Both the position numbers and the translations under genes were made by a program. Positions 25,901 through 33,002 of a stretch of 33,518 nt of DNA are shown in pieces (the stretch's first letter is position 1; each line of letters starts with the position of its first letter). The DNA is taken from positions 1 to 33,518 of the forward strand of contig CAIKRR010000026.1 of assembly GCA_903829815.1 (NCBI GenBank), read 5' to 3'. This DNA comes from an uncultured Pseudomonadota bacterium (GTDB lineage Bacteria; Pseudomonadota; Gammaproteobacteria; Burkholderiales; SG8-39). The notes under the pieces are model-generated. The model saw only the letters and a program-made list of their open reading frames with translations. It had not been told where the DNA came from and made no database searches.

Positions 25901-27084
25901 CCGAAAGGCTCGGCGCACCGGGCCTGGGCGCGCACGCCTTCATCGACGCGAGCACGGAGTGCTTCAAATCCCGCCCAGTCGCAAGCCAGCATGCGCACAT
26001 GCAGGGCCATGCCGAGGGCAAAATCGAGCCTGGGATCGAGGGCCGTGGCGCGATCGAGACTGGGCACGGCCTCGTCGAATCGACCGAGCTTGCGCAGGGC
26101 CATGCCTCGAGCGCTCCACGCAGCAGCATGGTCCGGTGCCAGCGCAATCGCCCGATCCTGACTCGCAACGGCCTCCTCGAAGCGCTTCAGTTCATGGAGC
26201 GCGAGTCCACGGTTGTGATGCAGGGAAGCGCTGCCGGCGGACTGTCCGAGTGCGCGATCGTAACTGGCCAGGGCAGCGTCGAAACGATGCAAGGCCTGGA
26301 GGACGTCACCCCGGTTTCCCCACCCCTGGGGAAGTGACGCGTCGAGTGCCACCGCCCGGTCGAAACTCTCCAGAGCCGCCTCGAGTCGGCCCAGGCCGTG
26401 CAGGGCAAGCCCGCGATTGTCATGCACGATGGCAAACCCGGGGCGCAAGGCGATGGCCCGATCGTAGCTGTGCACCGCCTCATCGAGTCGCCCGAGCGCC
26501 TTCAGGGCGTTGCCGCGGTTGATCCAGGCCTCGACGTGATCGGGCCGCAGTTCGAGCGCCCGATCACAGCTCGCAACGGCGCCCTCGCAGTCGCCGAGCA
26601 ACTGCAGGACGAGAGCACGGTTGTTCAGTGCGGCGACATGATCGGGTCTGATCGACAGCGTGCGCTCGAAGGCTGCGAGGGCCTCCTCGATTCGCCCGAG
26701 CGCCTTCAGCGCACCAGCGCGGTTGTAATGGGCTTCGGCATGATCCGTCTTGACGGCGATGGCACGGTCATGACAGGCCAGTGCCTCTTCGATACGACCG
26801 ATCGCATGCAGGGCAATACCATGATTGGTTTGCGCATCGGGACTGTGGGGTTGCAAGGCAGCAGCCCTGCCAAGGAAATCGACCGCATCGGTCGATTGTC
26901 CACGCTGCGAGGCGATGGCACCCAGCAGGTTCAGCGCATCGACCTGGGTCGGATCGGCCCCGAGCACGAGGCGGGCAAGCCGCTCGGCACGTTCGACATC
27001 GCCCCCCGACCAGGCGATGAATGCCTGCTCGATGACCTGCGGCAGCGTCAGCCTTACCTGCCCTGGCGGGTGCGGACGCGTCAT
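22960..27084 (-). CDS. TPR-GT41 (O-GlcNAc transferase-like)-TPR-GT9-like giant glycosyltransferase
   Basis: The 1374-residue protein holds two different glycosyltransferase domains. About ten TPRs (residues 10-345) precede a GT41/SPINDLY-type domain (about 440-800) with D-I-L-V-N-L-N-G, F-A-L-K-P-A-P-V-Q-V-N-Y-L-G-F-P-G-T, F-N-N-N-Y-K628-I and Y-N-A-H706-T-T. K628 and H706 align with UDP-binding Lys842 and His920 of human OGT, whereas the His498 position is Gln458. About seven more TPRs (820-1060) lead to a GT9-like domain (about 1065-1330): H-A-E-Q-G-L-G-D-T-L-Q-F, V-G-L-C-W-S-G-R, V-D-T-S-V-A-H-L-A-G-A-L-G-R. The last 45 residues are Gly/Asp/Ala-rich and disordered-looking. No signal peptide. 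It is the first gene of the five-gene operon; ATG 27084. Probable role: glycosylation of a protein target in the cytoplasm, by inference only. Confidence 0.88.
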   Translation of the reverse strand: MTRPHPPGQVRLTLPQVIEQAFIAWSGGDVERAERLARLVLGADPTQVDALNLLGAIASQRGQSTDAVDFLGRAAALQPHSPDAQTNHGIALHAIGRIEEALACHDRAIAVKTDHAEAHYNRAGALKALGRIEEALAAFERTLSIRPDHVAALNNRALVLQLLGDCEGAVASCDRALELRPDHVEAWINRGNALKALGRLDEAVHSYDRAIALRPGFAIVHDNRGLALHGLGRLEAALESFDRAVALDASLPQGWGNRGDVLQALHRFDAALASYDRALGQSAGSASLHHNRGLALHELKRFEEAVASQDRAIALAPDHAAAWSARGMALRKLGRFDEAVPSLDRATALDPRLDFALGMALHVRMLACDWAGFEALRARVDEGVRAQARCAEPFGYQGVCDDEGLLQTAARTYSGARHPGRVLESAQLPDVMAQASPKVGEAKRRIRLAYLCGEFRQQATSVLMVQAWEHHDRERFELIALDNGWDDGSPMRRRIERAFDAVIDISRMSDDAVAQWVVARGVDILVNLNGFFGHHRNGVFALKPAPVQVNYLGFPGTMGADYMDYIIADRVVIPPDSRRFFDEQVVYLPGSYQANDSHREIAHGAVSRLQCGLPESGFVFCCFNNNYKILPRQFDVWMRILRSVEGSVLWLIEDNATAARNLRREAASRGVDPARIVFASRVSLPEHLARHRLADLFIDTLPYNAHTTASDALWAGLPVLTCVGHSFAGRVAASLLHAIGLPELVTPCESDYEAEAIGLARDPARLGAIRARLAARRANAPLFDAHGHARHLEVAYCTMQARRLAGLSPAPIEADRASARAIHEEALRLEARGSWVQAIACHDRVVDLEPANPEWYYYRGMALRANADPAAAVASYDRAIALRADYPEVWFSRGNALQDLGRTIEALQSQERAVALRPGYVPAWMNRANVLRALGQIDAALVSVERALELAPEYAEAYCNRGNLLADLGRLEEAVQSHDRAIALRVDYADAWNNRGNVLKDLGQLDAAVGSYDRAIALQPGFVDAIWNKALALLALGDFAAGWPLYEARWKRASFTSPRRAFAQPLWLGQMPVAGKTLLLHAEQGLGDTLQFCRLAPRVAALGARVILEVPVPLTALLACLGDAIEVVAAGTALPPFDAHCPLLSLPLALAASPDLAPAPHPYLRADPARVALWQQRLAPKRGLRVGLCWSGRPAHGNDRNRSLALSQLLRHLPSDLAYHSLQAVVRESDQASLRAAASLHDHASHLKSFADTAALVACLDLVISVDTSVAHLAGALGRPVWVLVPQPADWRWMLDRADSPWYPSARLYRQPRRGDWETTLARVAHDLRHLADAGDAGLCTDEADPGSTAHAGPGGGHADSPARDSGSGWREAP

Positions 27085-27479
27085 GGACGCCTCACGGCAG
27101 CATCACGCGAGCGTGCCACTGGGTTGAAACGTGGCGCGCATGCATCAGAGATCACCGGCGCACTGCACCGGTGTTGCTTCGCGCAGATCCCCCAGGACAT
27201 GCGGTGCGATGCCATGCGCCTTGAGCAGCGCGGTTGCGGGGGTTTCGCTGACGCGTGGGGTCCTGGCCATCGGGGGAGTGAGCCGCAGAGGAGGCGGCCA
27301 GCGCTCTGCCACGCAGTGCGTCACGACCGGATGCCCGCATCATGAGGAAGTGGACCTGATTGCGCAAGCGCGATGCGCCGCCAGGGGCTCGTGCATCCTT
27401 GCGATGGGAATGGCACCACACACGTCGAGCCGATAGCATGGCATCCTTGCGCGACGTCCACTCACGAGAGGATCTGCCG
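27085..27479. other. Divergent intergenic region (395 bp)
   Basis: This spacer separates the leftward TPR-GT41 operon from the rightward lipoprotein gene and must contain both promoters, but no convincing -35/-10 pair is visible. It holds a short leftward YbaK-like reading frame (27145-27270) and an 11-bp direct repeat, GCATCCTTGCG, at 27393-27403 and 27441-27451 (48 bp apart). No complete gene other than these is supported. Confidence 0.7.
27145..27270 (-). pseudogene. Possible 5' remnant of a YbaK/EbsC-type Cys-tRNA(Pro) deacylase gene
   Basis: A 41-codon leftward frame starts with ATG 27270 and reads M-A-R-T-P-R-V-S-E-T-P-A-T-A-L-L-K-A-H-G-I-A. The S-E-T-P-A-T-x-x-L-x-x-H-G-[IV]-A run resembles the extreme N-terminus of burkholderial YbaK/EbsC proteins, which are normally about 160 residues. 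After about 22 residues the resemblance ends, and a TGA follows at 27147-27145. None of the other frames continues the family, so I read this as a deletion remnant. The match is short and from memory; chance cannot be excluded. Confidence 0.4.
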
Positions 27480-28004
27480 ATGCTGAAACGATCGTCTGCG
27501 ACGGTGCAATGGGGTCCTGTGTCGTGTCGGCTTTCCGCAGGTGCCCTGATCGGTGCGATGACGTTCGGCATATTGGGCGGGTGTGCGAGCGGCACCCGAA
27601 CGCAAGCGATCAGCGTTGATGGCGCCAACCCGTCCCAGACAACAGGCGACCCCATCGACCGCTCGCAGATCCCGCCAGGGGGCAAACTGCGTCTGGCCGA
27701 ATCGCTGGTGATGGGCTCGGGAGAAACCTGGCTGGGGCGCGCGGTCTTCGAAGTCCCCGGAGACGGTTCGGAGGCCTTTGCGTTCTTCAGCGACAGCTAC
27801 AGCCGGCAGGGCTGGCGATTGCTCAGTGCCCTGCGCGGTTCGACCACGATCCTCGTCTTCATGAAGCCCGACCGTACCGCCACGATCGAGATCATCGATG
27901 GTGGCTTCTTTCGCAGTGCCACTGCCGCCGTCAACGTGGTACCCGGGAACATCAACGGCAACCTCGGTGGAAATGGCGGCGGAAATGGCGGAGGCAATCG
28001 CTGA
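27480..28004 (+). CDS. Putative lipoprotein of unknown function
   Basis: The protein is 174 residues long. A basic N-terminus (L-K-R) and hydrophobic stretch lead to a lipobox L32-G-G-C35, so it is predicted to be a lipoprotein. The mature part has a small globular region (about 70-150) including F-E-V-P-G-D-G-S-E-A-F-A-F-F, S-R-Q-G-W-R-L-L-S-A and F-M-K-P-D-R-T-A-T-I-E-I. It ends in a low-complexity Asn/Gly tail (N-I-N-G-N-L-G-G-N-G-G-G-N). I do not recognise a named family. ATG 27480 is supported by GAGAGGA about 8 nt upstream. It is transcribed alone, diverging from the glycosyltransferase operon and converging on the porin. Confidence 0.8.
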   Translation: MLKRSSATVQWGPVSCRLSAGALIGAMTFGILGGCASGTRTQAISVDGANPSQTTGDPIDRSQIPPGGKLRLAESLVMGSGETWLGRAVFEVPGDGSEAFAFFSDSYSRQGWRLLSALRGSTTILVFMKPDRTATIEIIDGGFFRSATAAVNVVPGNINGNLGGNGGGNGGGNR

Positions 28005-28042
28005 GCGAGGGGTTCATTGCGCCGCAGCCCGCAACGGCGCCG

Positions 28043-28071
28043 CCTGCCGGACGCGCAACCGGGCCGGCAGG
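28043..28071. terminator. Possible hairpin between convergent lipoprotein and porin genes
   Basis: An 8-bp perfect stem, CCTGCCGG (28043-28050) with CCGGCAGG (28064-28071), spans a 13-nt loop in the 108-bp spacer between two convergent genes. No T-run follows on either strand, so it is only a candidate terminator. Confidence 0.35.
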
Positions 28072-28112
28072 GCTCGTGCCCCGTCGGCTGCCGTCCGGTC
28101 AGGCCTTGCGGA

Positions 28113-29270
28113 TCAGAAGAAGCTGAAGAGCAGACCGATGTTGGCGGTCGAGGCCGACTGGCCGGCTGCCATGCCAACGCCCTGCACCGTGTACCAGGTG
28201 AAGTTCCACGGCACGAAGCTCGCGCTTCCCTTGGAGTCCACTTTTGCCAGCTGACCATAGGCCGAGATGTTCGAAGTCAGCTTGTACTGGACGCCAGCAG
28301 CGTAGGTCGTGGTCTTGGTGTCGGTACCGTCAAAGTTCGACTCGTAGTAGCCGGCATCGAACGTCGTCTTCGAACCCATGGCGTACACCGCACCGAGGCC
28401 CCAGGTCTTGACCTTGTACGAGCTTGACGGGCTGTTGTCGTACGAAACCTTCTGGTCGGCACCAATGAACTTCAGTGTGACCGGCTCGAGCTTGTAGGTG
28501 AGGGCGAGGATCGTGCCCGAGTTCGTGCTGGCGCTGATGGACTTGGTCGCATCGCTGTTGATCGTGCCAGGAATGGCGCTGCTGTAATAGGCCAGACCGC
28601 CCGTGAATTTCTCATACGTGTAGGTGGCCGAAGCACGCGCACCATGGTTGATGCCCGAACCCGAAGGGCCTTGACCATAACCGGTGCCCGAAGGCGCTGC
28701 AGTGGTCTTGGACTGACTCACGATCTGGCCGGCGAGCGTCAGACCCGAGAAGGTCGGTGCGGTGTAGCTGATCGAGGCGTCATCAACGGTGTTCAGCTTG
28801 CCGGCAATGTCGATCATGGCGAGCGAGCTGCCGTAGTTCGAACCAAAGCGCGGGTCACCGAGCAGCACCGTGTTGAAGGCAATATTGGGCTGCGTGCCAA
28901 CCACGACCGTGCCCATCGAGCTCTTCAGGTACAGATTGGCCTGACGATTCAGAATGTTGCCATTGCCAAAGGCCCAGCGGTCGCCGGTATTGTCGGGCGT
29001 GAGCAGGAAGCCTTGCTCCAGCTGGGCGCCCACGGTGAGGCCACCCTCGATCGGCTTTTCGTACTTCATGCCGGCAAAGGTCGGGGCATAGCCACCGGTG
29101 ACGAATTCAGTCTTGGACGAGCCAAGATTCTTGCCTGAGCCCGAGACCGAGGACGAGGCAACGCCACCGTCGATCAGGGCGTAGAAGCTCGGGCCTTCCG
29201 CGTGGGCGCCCAATGAGGACATCAGCCCCAACGAAGCCACTACCAATCCAGTCTTGCCAGCCTTCTTCAT
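28113..29270 (-). CDS. Gram-negative general porin (burkholderial OmpC-like)
   Basis: This 385-residue protein has a signal peptide (M-K-K-A-G-K-T-G-L-V-V then S-L-G-A-H-A). A beta-barrel follows, beginning S-F-Y-A-L-I-D-G-G-V-A and continuing with alternating aromatic/polar strands rich in Gly, Ser, Thr and Tyr. It ends G-L-L-F-S-F-F, with the terminal Phe recognised by the BAM complex. Length and pattern fit the 16-stranded trimeric porins of Burkholderiales (Porin_4 type), which form general diffusion channels in the outer membrane. ATG 29270 has GGAG about 8 nt upstream. It stands alone in its transcription unit. Codon use is more AT-tolerant than its neighbours, as expected for a highly expressed outer-membrane protein. 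Confidence 0.93.
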   Translation of the reverse strand: MKKAGKTGLVVASLGLMSSLGAHAEGPSFYALIDGGVASSSVSGSGKNLGSSKTEFVTGGYAPTFAGMKYEKPIEGGLTVGAQLEQGFLLTPDNTGDRWAFGNGNILNRQANLYLKSSMGTVVVGTQPNIAFNTVLLGDPRFGSNYGSSLAMIDIAGKLNTVDDASISYTAPTFSGLTLAGQIVSQSKTTAAPSGTGYGQGPSGSGINHGARASATYTYEKFTGGLAYYSSAIPGTINSDATKSISASTNSGTILALTYKLEPVTLKFIGADQKVSYDNSPSSSYKVKTWGLGAVYAMGSKTTFDAGYYESNFDGTDTKTTTYAAGVQYKLTSNISAYGQLAKVDSKGSASFVPWNFTWYTVQGVGMAAGQSASTANIGLLFSFF

Positions 29271-29611
29271 CAAAGTCTCCACGAGGTCGAAGCGCACACG
29301 CGCCTGTCACCGAATAGCAATACATATGCCAAGTTCGGCTCGACCGTGGCGACTGACGCACCAAATCGCGGGTGCCCGTTACCACAACCTTGTGACGCGC
29401 TCTTTGCTCCTGCGCAAGACGCCCCAACCTGGGAGACGCAAAAGTTCAGAGATGTCTGGGGCGACGACGCACATGAACCCCTCATTGTGCGTTTCGATGC
29501 ATCGAATCCCCAATGTGGTGCACTCAAGCGCTCAATGCACCTGTCTCGAACCGGCCCAGCCCCTCCCCGACCGTGCACCGGCGCGCCCGGTCGGGCCTCG
29601 GATCGGCCCAA
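29271..29611. other. Non-coding region upstream of the porin (341 bp)
   Basis: This region holds the leader and promoter of the porin and the downstream end of the hydrolase gene. The porin-proximal 100 bp is relatively AT-rich around CATATG (about 29325), but no clear -35/-10 pair can be assigned. A small hairpin lies near the hydrolase end (29566-29595). No reading frame here looks like protein. Confidence 0.7.
29566..29595 (-). terminator. Candidate hairpin terminator after the alpha/beta hydrolase gene
   Basis: CCCGACCG (29566-29573) pairs perfectly with CGGTCGGG (29588-29595) across a 14-nt loop, about 17 bp downstream of the hydrolase stop. No T-run follows on the transcribed strand. 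Confidence 0.35.
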
Positions 29612-30439
29612 TCAGGCGGGTGGGTGCTCGATGAATTCGATGGCGCGCCCGCTCCACAATGGCTCTGCGGTAGCCAGGTGTGCCTGCAGGTGCGAGGCAC
29701 CGGCAATCGCCTGCGTCTGAACCCATCCGCCCAGGGCACGCAGCGCCGCAACCATGTCGTGCGCCTGGGTAATGAGATGCGGAAAATCCTTTTCACCCCA
29801 GGAGACGAAAAAGGGTGGCAGCGGCGCACCGAGTTGCCGCAGCGGGCTTGCCGCCCGGTCGACGACCTCATCGGGTTCACCCAGAAAGCGTGGCCGCGTC
29901 GAGAGCCCCGATCCCTCCCCGAACAGATAGACCCCCGACACCGGCAGGCAACCCCGAATCACGCTGCCAGGCAGTCCGGCATTGGACTGCCAGTGACGCG
30001 ACCCGGCGAGCAAGGCCGCCAGGTGCCCCCCGGCCGAGTGTCCACCGACAAACAGGCGCGCAGGGTCGGCACCCTGGTCACCGATGTGACGGTAGACCCA
30101 GGCAAGCGCTGCCACGCAGTCATCAAGCATGGCAGGAAAGAGCACCCGCGGTGCGAGGCGGTAGCCAGCCGAGACGAGGACGATGCCGGCGTCGGCAAAC
30201 GCTGGCGCCATGAAGTGGTTCCACTCCTTGTAGCCGCTGGTCCATCCGCCGCCATGCCAGAAGAGCAGTACCGGGCCCGAGGGCCGCGCCGGGCGCATGA
30301 TCGACAGTGTCTGATAGGGATCGGGCCCATAGGCAAACTCATCGACCGACACGTCGCCAGAGCGCCGCCACAGTTCGGCCGCGTAGCCCTGCGCAAATGC
30401 TGAAAGGGGTTCCTGCTCGGGATAGTCTTCGGGCTTCAT
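29612..30439 (-). CDS. Alpha/beta hydrolase (HSL / kynurenine-formamidase-like esterase)
   Basis: This 275-residue soluble protein has no signal peptide. The oxyanion-hole motif is F-W-H-G-G-G-W (about residue 65), the nucleophile elbow V-G-G-H-S-A-G-G-H-L (about 130-140), a late acidic region S-W-G-E-K-D-F and a probable catalytic His in A-G-A-S-H-L. This fits the hormone-sensitive-lipase-like alpha/beta hydrolases, including arylformamidase (kynurenine formamidase). No other tryptophan-catabolism gene is nearby, so the specific reaction is open. ATG 30439 is preferred to an upstream TTG (30460); the Shine-Dalgarno is weak for both. It is divergent from the MFS gene, 73 bp apart, which suggests joint regulation. 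Confidence 0.85.
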   Translation of the reverse strand: MKPEDYPEQEPLSAFAQGYAAELWRRSGDVSVDEFAYGPDPYQTLSIMRPARPSGPVLLFWHGGGWTSGYKEWNHFMAPAFADAGIVLVSAGYRLAPRVLFPAMLDDCVAALAWVYRHIGDQGADPARLFVGGHSAGGHLAALLAGSRHWQSNAGLPGSVIRGCLPVSGVYLFGEGSGLSTRPRFLGEPDEVVDRAASPLRQLGAPLPPFFVSWGEKDFPHLITQAHDMVAALRALGGWVQTQAIAGASHLQAHLATAEPLWSGRAIEFIEHPPA

Positions 30440-30512
30440 GGGGCAGACATCTCTGTGCAACGCAAGCCAGGGCGTAGGATCAAGGGCTTCCCGTCAATTT
30501 GCCACAAGCCCC

Positions 30513-31844
30513 ATGATCATGCCCGACGAATCGGCCGAGCAGTTGGCACGGTCACGCAGACGCTGGGTGCTGCTTGCCTGCCTGCTCGCCATCTTCATGA
30601 GCGCGATCGAAGCCACGATCGTCGGTACCGCCATGCCTGCCATCGTTGCTCAACTGGGCGATGTGGCGCTACTGGGTTGGGTCTTCTCGGCCTACCTGGT
30701 GGCACAGGCCGTGGCCATTCCGTTCTACGGCAGGCTGGCCGATGTGCGCGGACGCGGGCTTGCCTTCACAAGCGGCGTTCTCATCTTTCTGGCCGGCTCG
30801 ATCCTCTGCGGCTTTGCCCGTTCACTGCCGCAACTGATCGCCTTTCGCATCCTCCAGGGGCTGGGCGCGGGCGCGATCATGCCGGTAGCGATGACCATCG
30901 TGGGCGACATCTACAAGGGCGCCGAGCGAGGCCGGGTGCAGGGTGCGCTCTCGAGCGTCTGGGGCATAGCGGCGGTGATCGGGCCGCTGCTGGGGGTACT
31001 CATCGTCAACACCACCGGCTGGCCGCTCGTGTTCTGGCTGAACCTGCCGGTCGGTGTCGCCGCGCTTGCGCTGCTGGCGATGTTCTTTCATGAGCCCTCG
31101 GCAGCATCGACATCATCGACAAAAGGAAGTGCCAAGGGCGCTTCGTTTGTCACGCTACTGCGCAATCCGATCATGATTGCCGGCAATCTGGGCAGCTTTG
31201 CCATTGGCGCAGCGATGATGGGCGTGATCGTGTTCATGCCGATCTGGGTGCAGGGAGTCGATGGCGCCGGCACGACCGCCGCCGCCTGGGGCCTGGCTAC
31301 ACTCTCGGTGGTATGGCCGGTGGCAAGCACCGTGGCAGGACGACTGCTCGATCGCCTCGGCAACCGTCGGATAGCCTTTGCCGGCGGCACAGCACTCACG
31401 CTGGGTTGTGCACTGCTGGCCTTCCTTTCGGCCGAAAGTAGCCTCGTCTGGCTACTGGCCGGCTCGGCGCTTACCGGCGCCGGCCTGGGCATGTGCAACA
31501 CCACCTACGTGGTTGCGGTGCAGGCGAGCGCCTCGCAGCAGACACGCGCTCGCGCGACCGCCTCGGTGTCGTTCTCACGCATTCTGGGCTCGGGTCTCGG
31601 TGCGGCGGCGCTCGGGACAATACTCAATGTCTCGATCGAACACCACCTGCCCGGGGTCACCGACCCGGTCGAGCGCCTGATGGATTACAGCCGCAAGGCG
31701 ACCCTTGCCCCTGCCGATCTTGCAGCCATCGCAAGCGGTGTGAGTGCCGCACTGCATCAGGTCTTCATCGCAGCCAGCCTGTTTGGCCTGGCTGCGTTTG
31801 CGGTGGGCTGGCTCTTCCCGCGCAAGGTGCAGCACACCCGCTGA
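30513..31844 (+). CDS. MFS multidrug/solute exporter (DHA2, EmrB/QacA-like)
   Basis: The protein is 443 residues long with 12-14 predicted membrane segments. Helix 1 region: L-L-A-C-L-L-A-I-F-M-S-A-I-E-A-T-I-V-G-T-A-M-P, typical of DHA2 drug:proton antiporters with the acidic residue in the first helix. The loop 2-3 motif A is G-R-L-A-D-V-R-G-R-G, and motif C is represented by G-I-A-A-V-I-G-P-L-L-G. Family members expel drugs or organic compounds using the proton gradient at the inner membrane; the substrate is unknown. Start at ATG 30513, or ATG 30519 two codons on; neither has a strong Shine-Dalgarno. The gene is divergent from the hydrolase, so one may act on the other's substrate. Confidence 0.88.
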   Translation: MIMPDESAEQLARSRRRWVLLACLLAIFMSAIEATIVGTAMPAIVAQLGDVALLGWVFSAYLVAQAVAIPFYGRLADVRGRGLAFTSGVLIFLAGSILCGFARSLPQLIAFRILQGLGAGAIMPVAMTIVGDIYKGAERGRVQGALSSVWGIAAVIGPLLGVLIVNTTGWPLVFWLNLPVGVAALALLAMFFHEPSAASTSSTKGSAKGASFVTLLRNPIMIAGNLGSFAIGAAMMGVIVFMPIWVQGVDGAGTTAAAWGLATLSVVWPVASTVAGRLLDRLGNRRIAFAGGTALTLGCALLAFLSAESSLVWLLAGSALTGAGLGMCNTTYVVAVQASASQQTRARATASVSFSRILGSGLGAAALGTILNVSIEHHLPGVTDPVERLMDYSRKATLAPADLAAIASGVSAALHQVFIAASLFGLAAFAVGWLFPRKVQHTR

Positions 31845-31915
31845 AACGCGGTACATGTCGAACACACGCCCTCGCAAGCACGCTGGACGCGCCCCGGTTT
31901 GTAGTCGAGAATCGT

Positions 31916-31942
31916 GTCGTCGCCGGGCCTTGCCCTGACGAC
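31916..31942 (+). terminator. Possible hairpin between the MFS and TctC genes
   Basis: GTCGTC (31916-31921) pairs with GACGAC (31937-31942), enclosing an inner GGGC-CTT-GCCC stem (31925-31935), with a three-base bulge on the left and one base on the right. It lies about 70 bp after the MFS stop and 45 bp before the next start. There is no T-run; it may equally be a leader structure. Confidence 0.3.
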
Positions 31943-31986
31943 CACGACAACAACCGCGCCTCGCTTCATCGGCGCAGGAGGAGACC

Positions 31987-32979
31987 ATGCCTGCCATTAC
32001 CCGTTCAGCGGCGACGCTTGCCATTGCGCTTGCCGGTCTGCAGTCGCTCTGCATCTCGCACACCGTCCTCGCCCAGGACTATCCCACCCGACCGATCAGG
32101 CTCGTGATTCCGTTTGCCGCGGGCGGTACCACCGACTCGGTCGGTCGCGTGCTGGCCGCGGGACTCTCGACGCGCCTGGGGCAGCAGGTGGTCGTCGAGA
32201 ACAAGCCCGGCGCAGGCTCGCAGATCGGGCTCGAATACGTGATGCACGCACCGGCCGATGGCTACACGATCGCGCTGGGCGGCTCCGATGGTCTGGCGGT
32301 GATGCACGCCATTCGACGCAAGTCGCCCTACGACTCGGTGAAGGACTTCACCCCGATCGCGCTCGTTGCCAATGCGGCGCTCTCCTACACGGTGAACGCG
32401 AAGGTGCCTGCCACCACGCTGCGCGAATTCATCGCCTACGCCAGGTCGAAGCCGGGCGCGGTTCGCTACGGTTCGGCCGGCGTCGGCACCACGCTGCACC
32501 TGGGTATCGAGCAGATGCAGGCCATGACCGGCATCGACATGGTGCACGTACCTTACAAGGGCGGCGCCCCGATGATGACCGACGTCGTCGCAGGCGAGGT
32601 CGAACTCGTGCTGACCTCGGCCGACTTTGCCAAGCGATGGGCCGACACCGGACAATTGCGCGTCCTCGCCCAGGCCGACACGGTGCGGCATCCGCTGTTG
32701 CCCAATGTGCCAACCACGACCGAGGCCGGCATGCCTGAACTGCAGGCGGTGACATGGTTTGGTCTCTTCGGGCCGGCAGGCCTGCCGCGACCGATCGTCG
32801 AGCGCATCGCGGCTGAATTGCCGGCGCTGCTGGCCGACCGCACACTCATCGACCGGCTGATCCTGGTTGGCGCGTACACACGATTCACGCCCGCCTCGGA
32901 GATTGCGCGCATCATCACCGAAGACACCGCGCGCTGGACACGCATCGTGCGCGACGCCCGCATTCCACTGCAGGACTGA
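31987..32979 (+). CDS. Bug/TctC-family periplasmic solute-binding protein
   Basis: The protein is 330 residues long. The signal peptide ends V-L-A/Q (cleavage about 29/30). The mature protein starts with Y-P-T-R-P-I-R-L-V-I-P-F-A-A-G-G-T-T-D, the hallmark N-terminus of Bug proteins (tripartite tricarboxylate transporter receptors), followed by V-V-V-E-N-K-P-G-A-G-S. A conserved A-D-G-Y-T-I (about 90) and V-P-Y-K-G-G-A-P motif are also present. These proteins bind carboxylates or other small organic acids. No TctA/TctB permease is in the window, as is common for the expanded Bug family in Burkholderiales. The ribosome-binding site is strong (AGGAGGAG just upstream of ATG 31987). Confidence 0.93.
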   Translation: MPAITRSAATLAIALAGLQSLCISHTVLAQDYPTRPIRLVIPFAAGGTTDSVGRVLAAGLSTRLGQQVVVENKPGAGSQIGLEYVMHAPADGYTIALGGSDGLAVMHAIRRKSPYDSVKDFTPIALVANAALSYTVNAKVPATTLREFIAYARSKPGAVRYGSAGVGTTLHLGIEQMQAMTGIDMVHVPYKGGAPMMTDVVAGEVELVLTSADFAKRWADTGQLRVLAQADTVRHPLLPNVPTTTEAGMPELQAVTWFGLFGPAGLPRPIVERIAAELPALLADRTLIDRLILVGAYTRFTPASEIARIITEDTARWTRIVRDARIPLQD

Positions 32980-33002
32980 AGCGCGGGGGGAGGCGGCGAA
33001 AC

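Noticed and set aside
18177-27084. Regular repeats at DNA level resembling a repeat array
   Set aside because: The about 102-bp periodicity is the 34-residue TPR; units are degenerate and in frame, so it is not a CRISPR or satellite array.
26398-27345. Rightward frame spanning the start of the TPR-GT41 gene and the spacer
   Set aside because: It is mostly antisense to TPR coding sequence and lacks a ribosome-binding site or family similarity.
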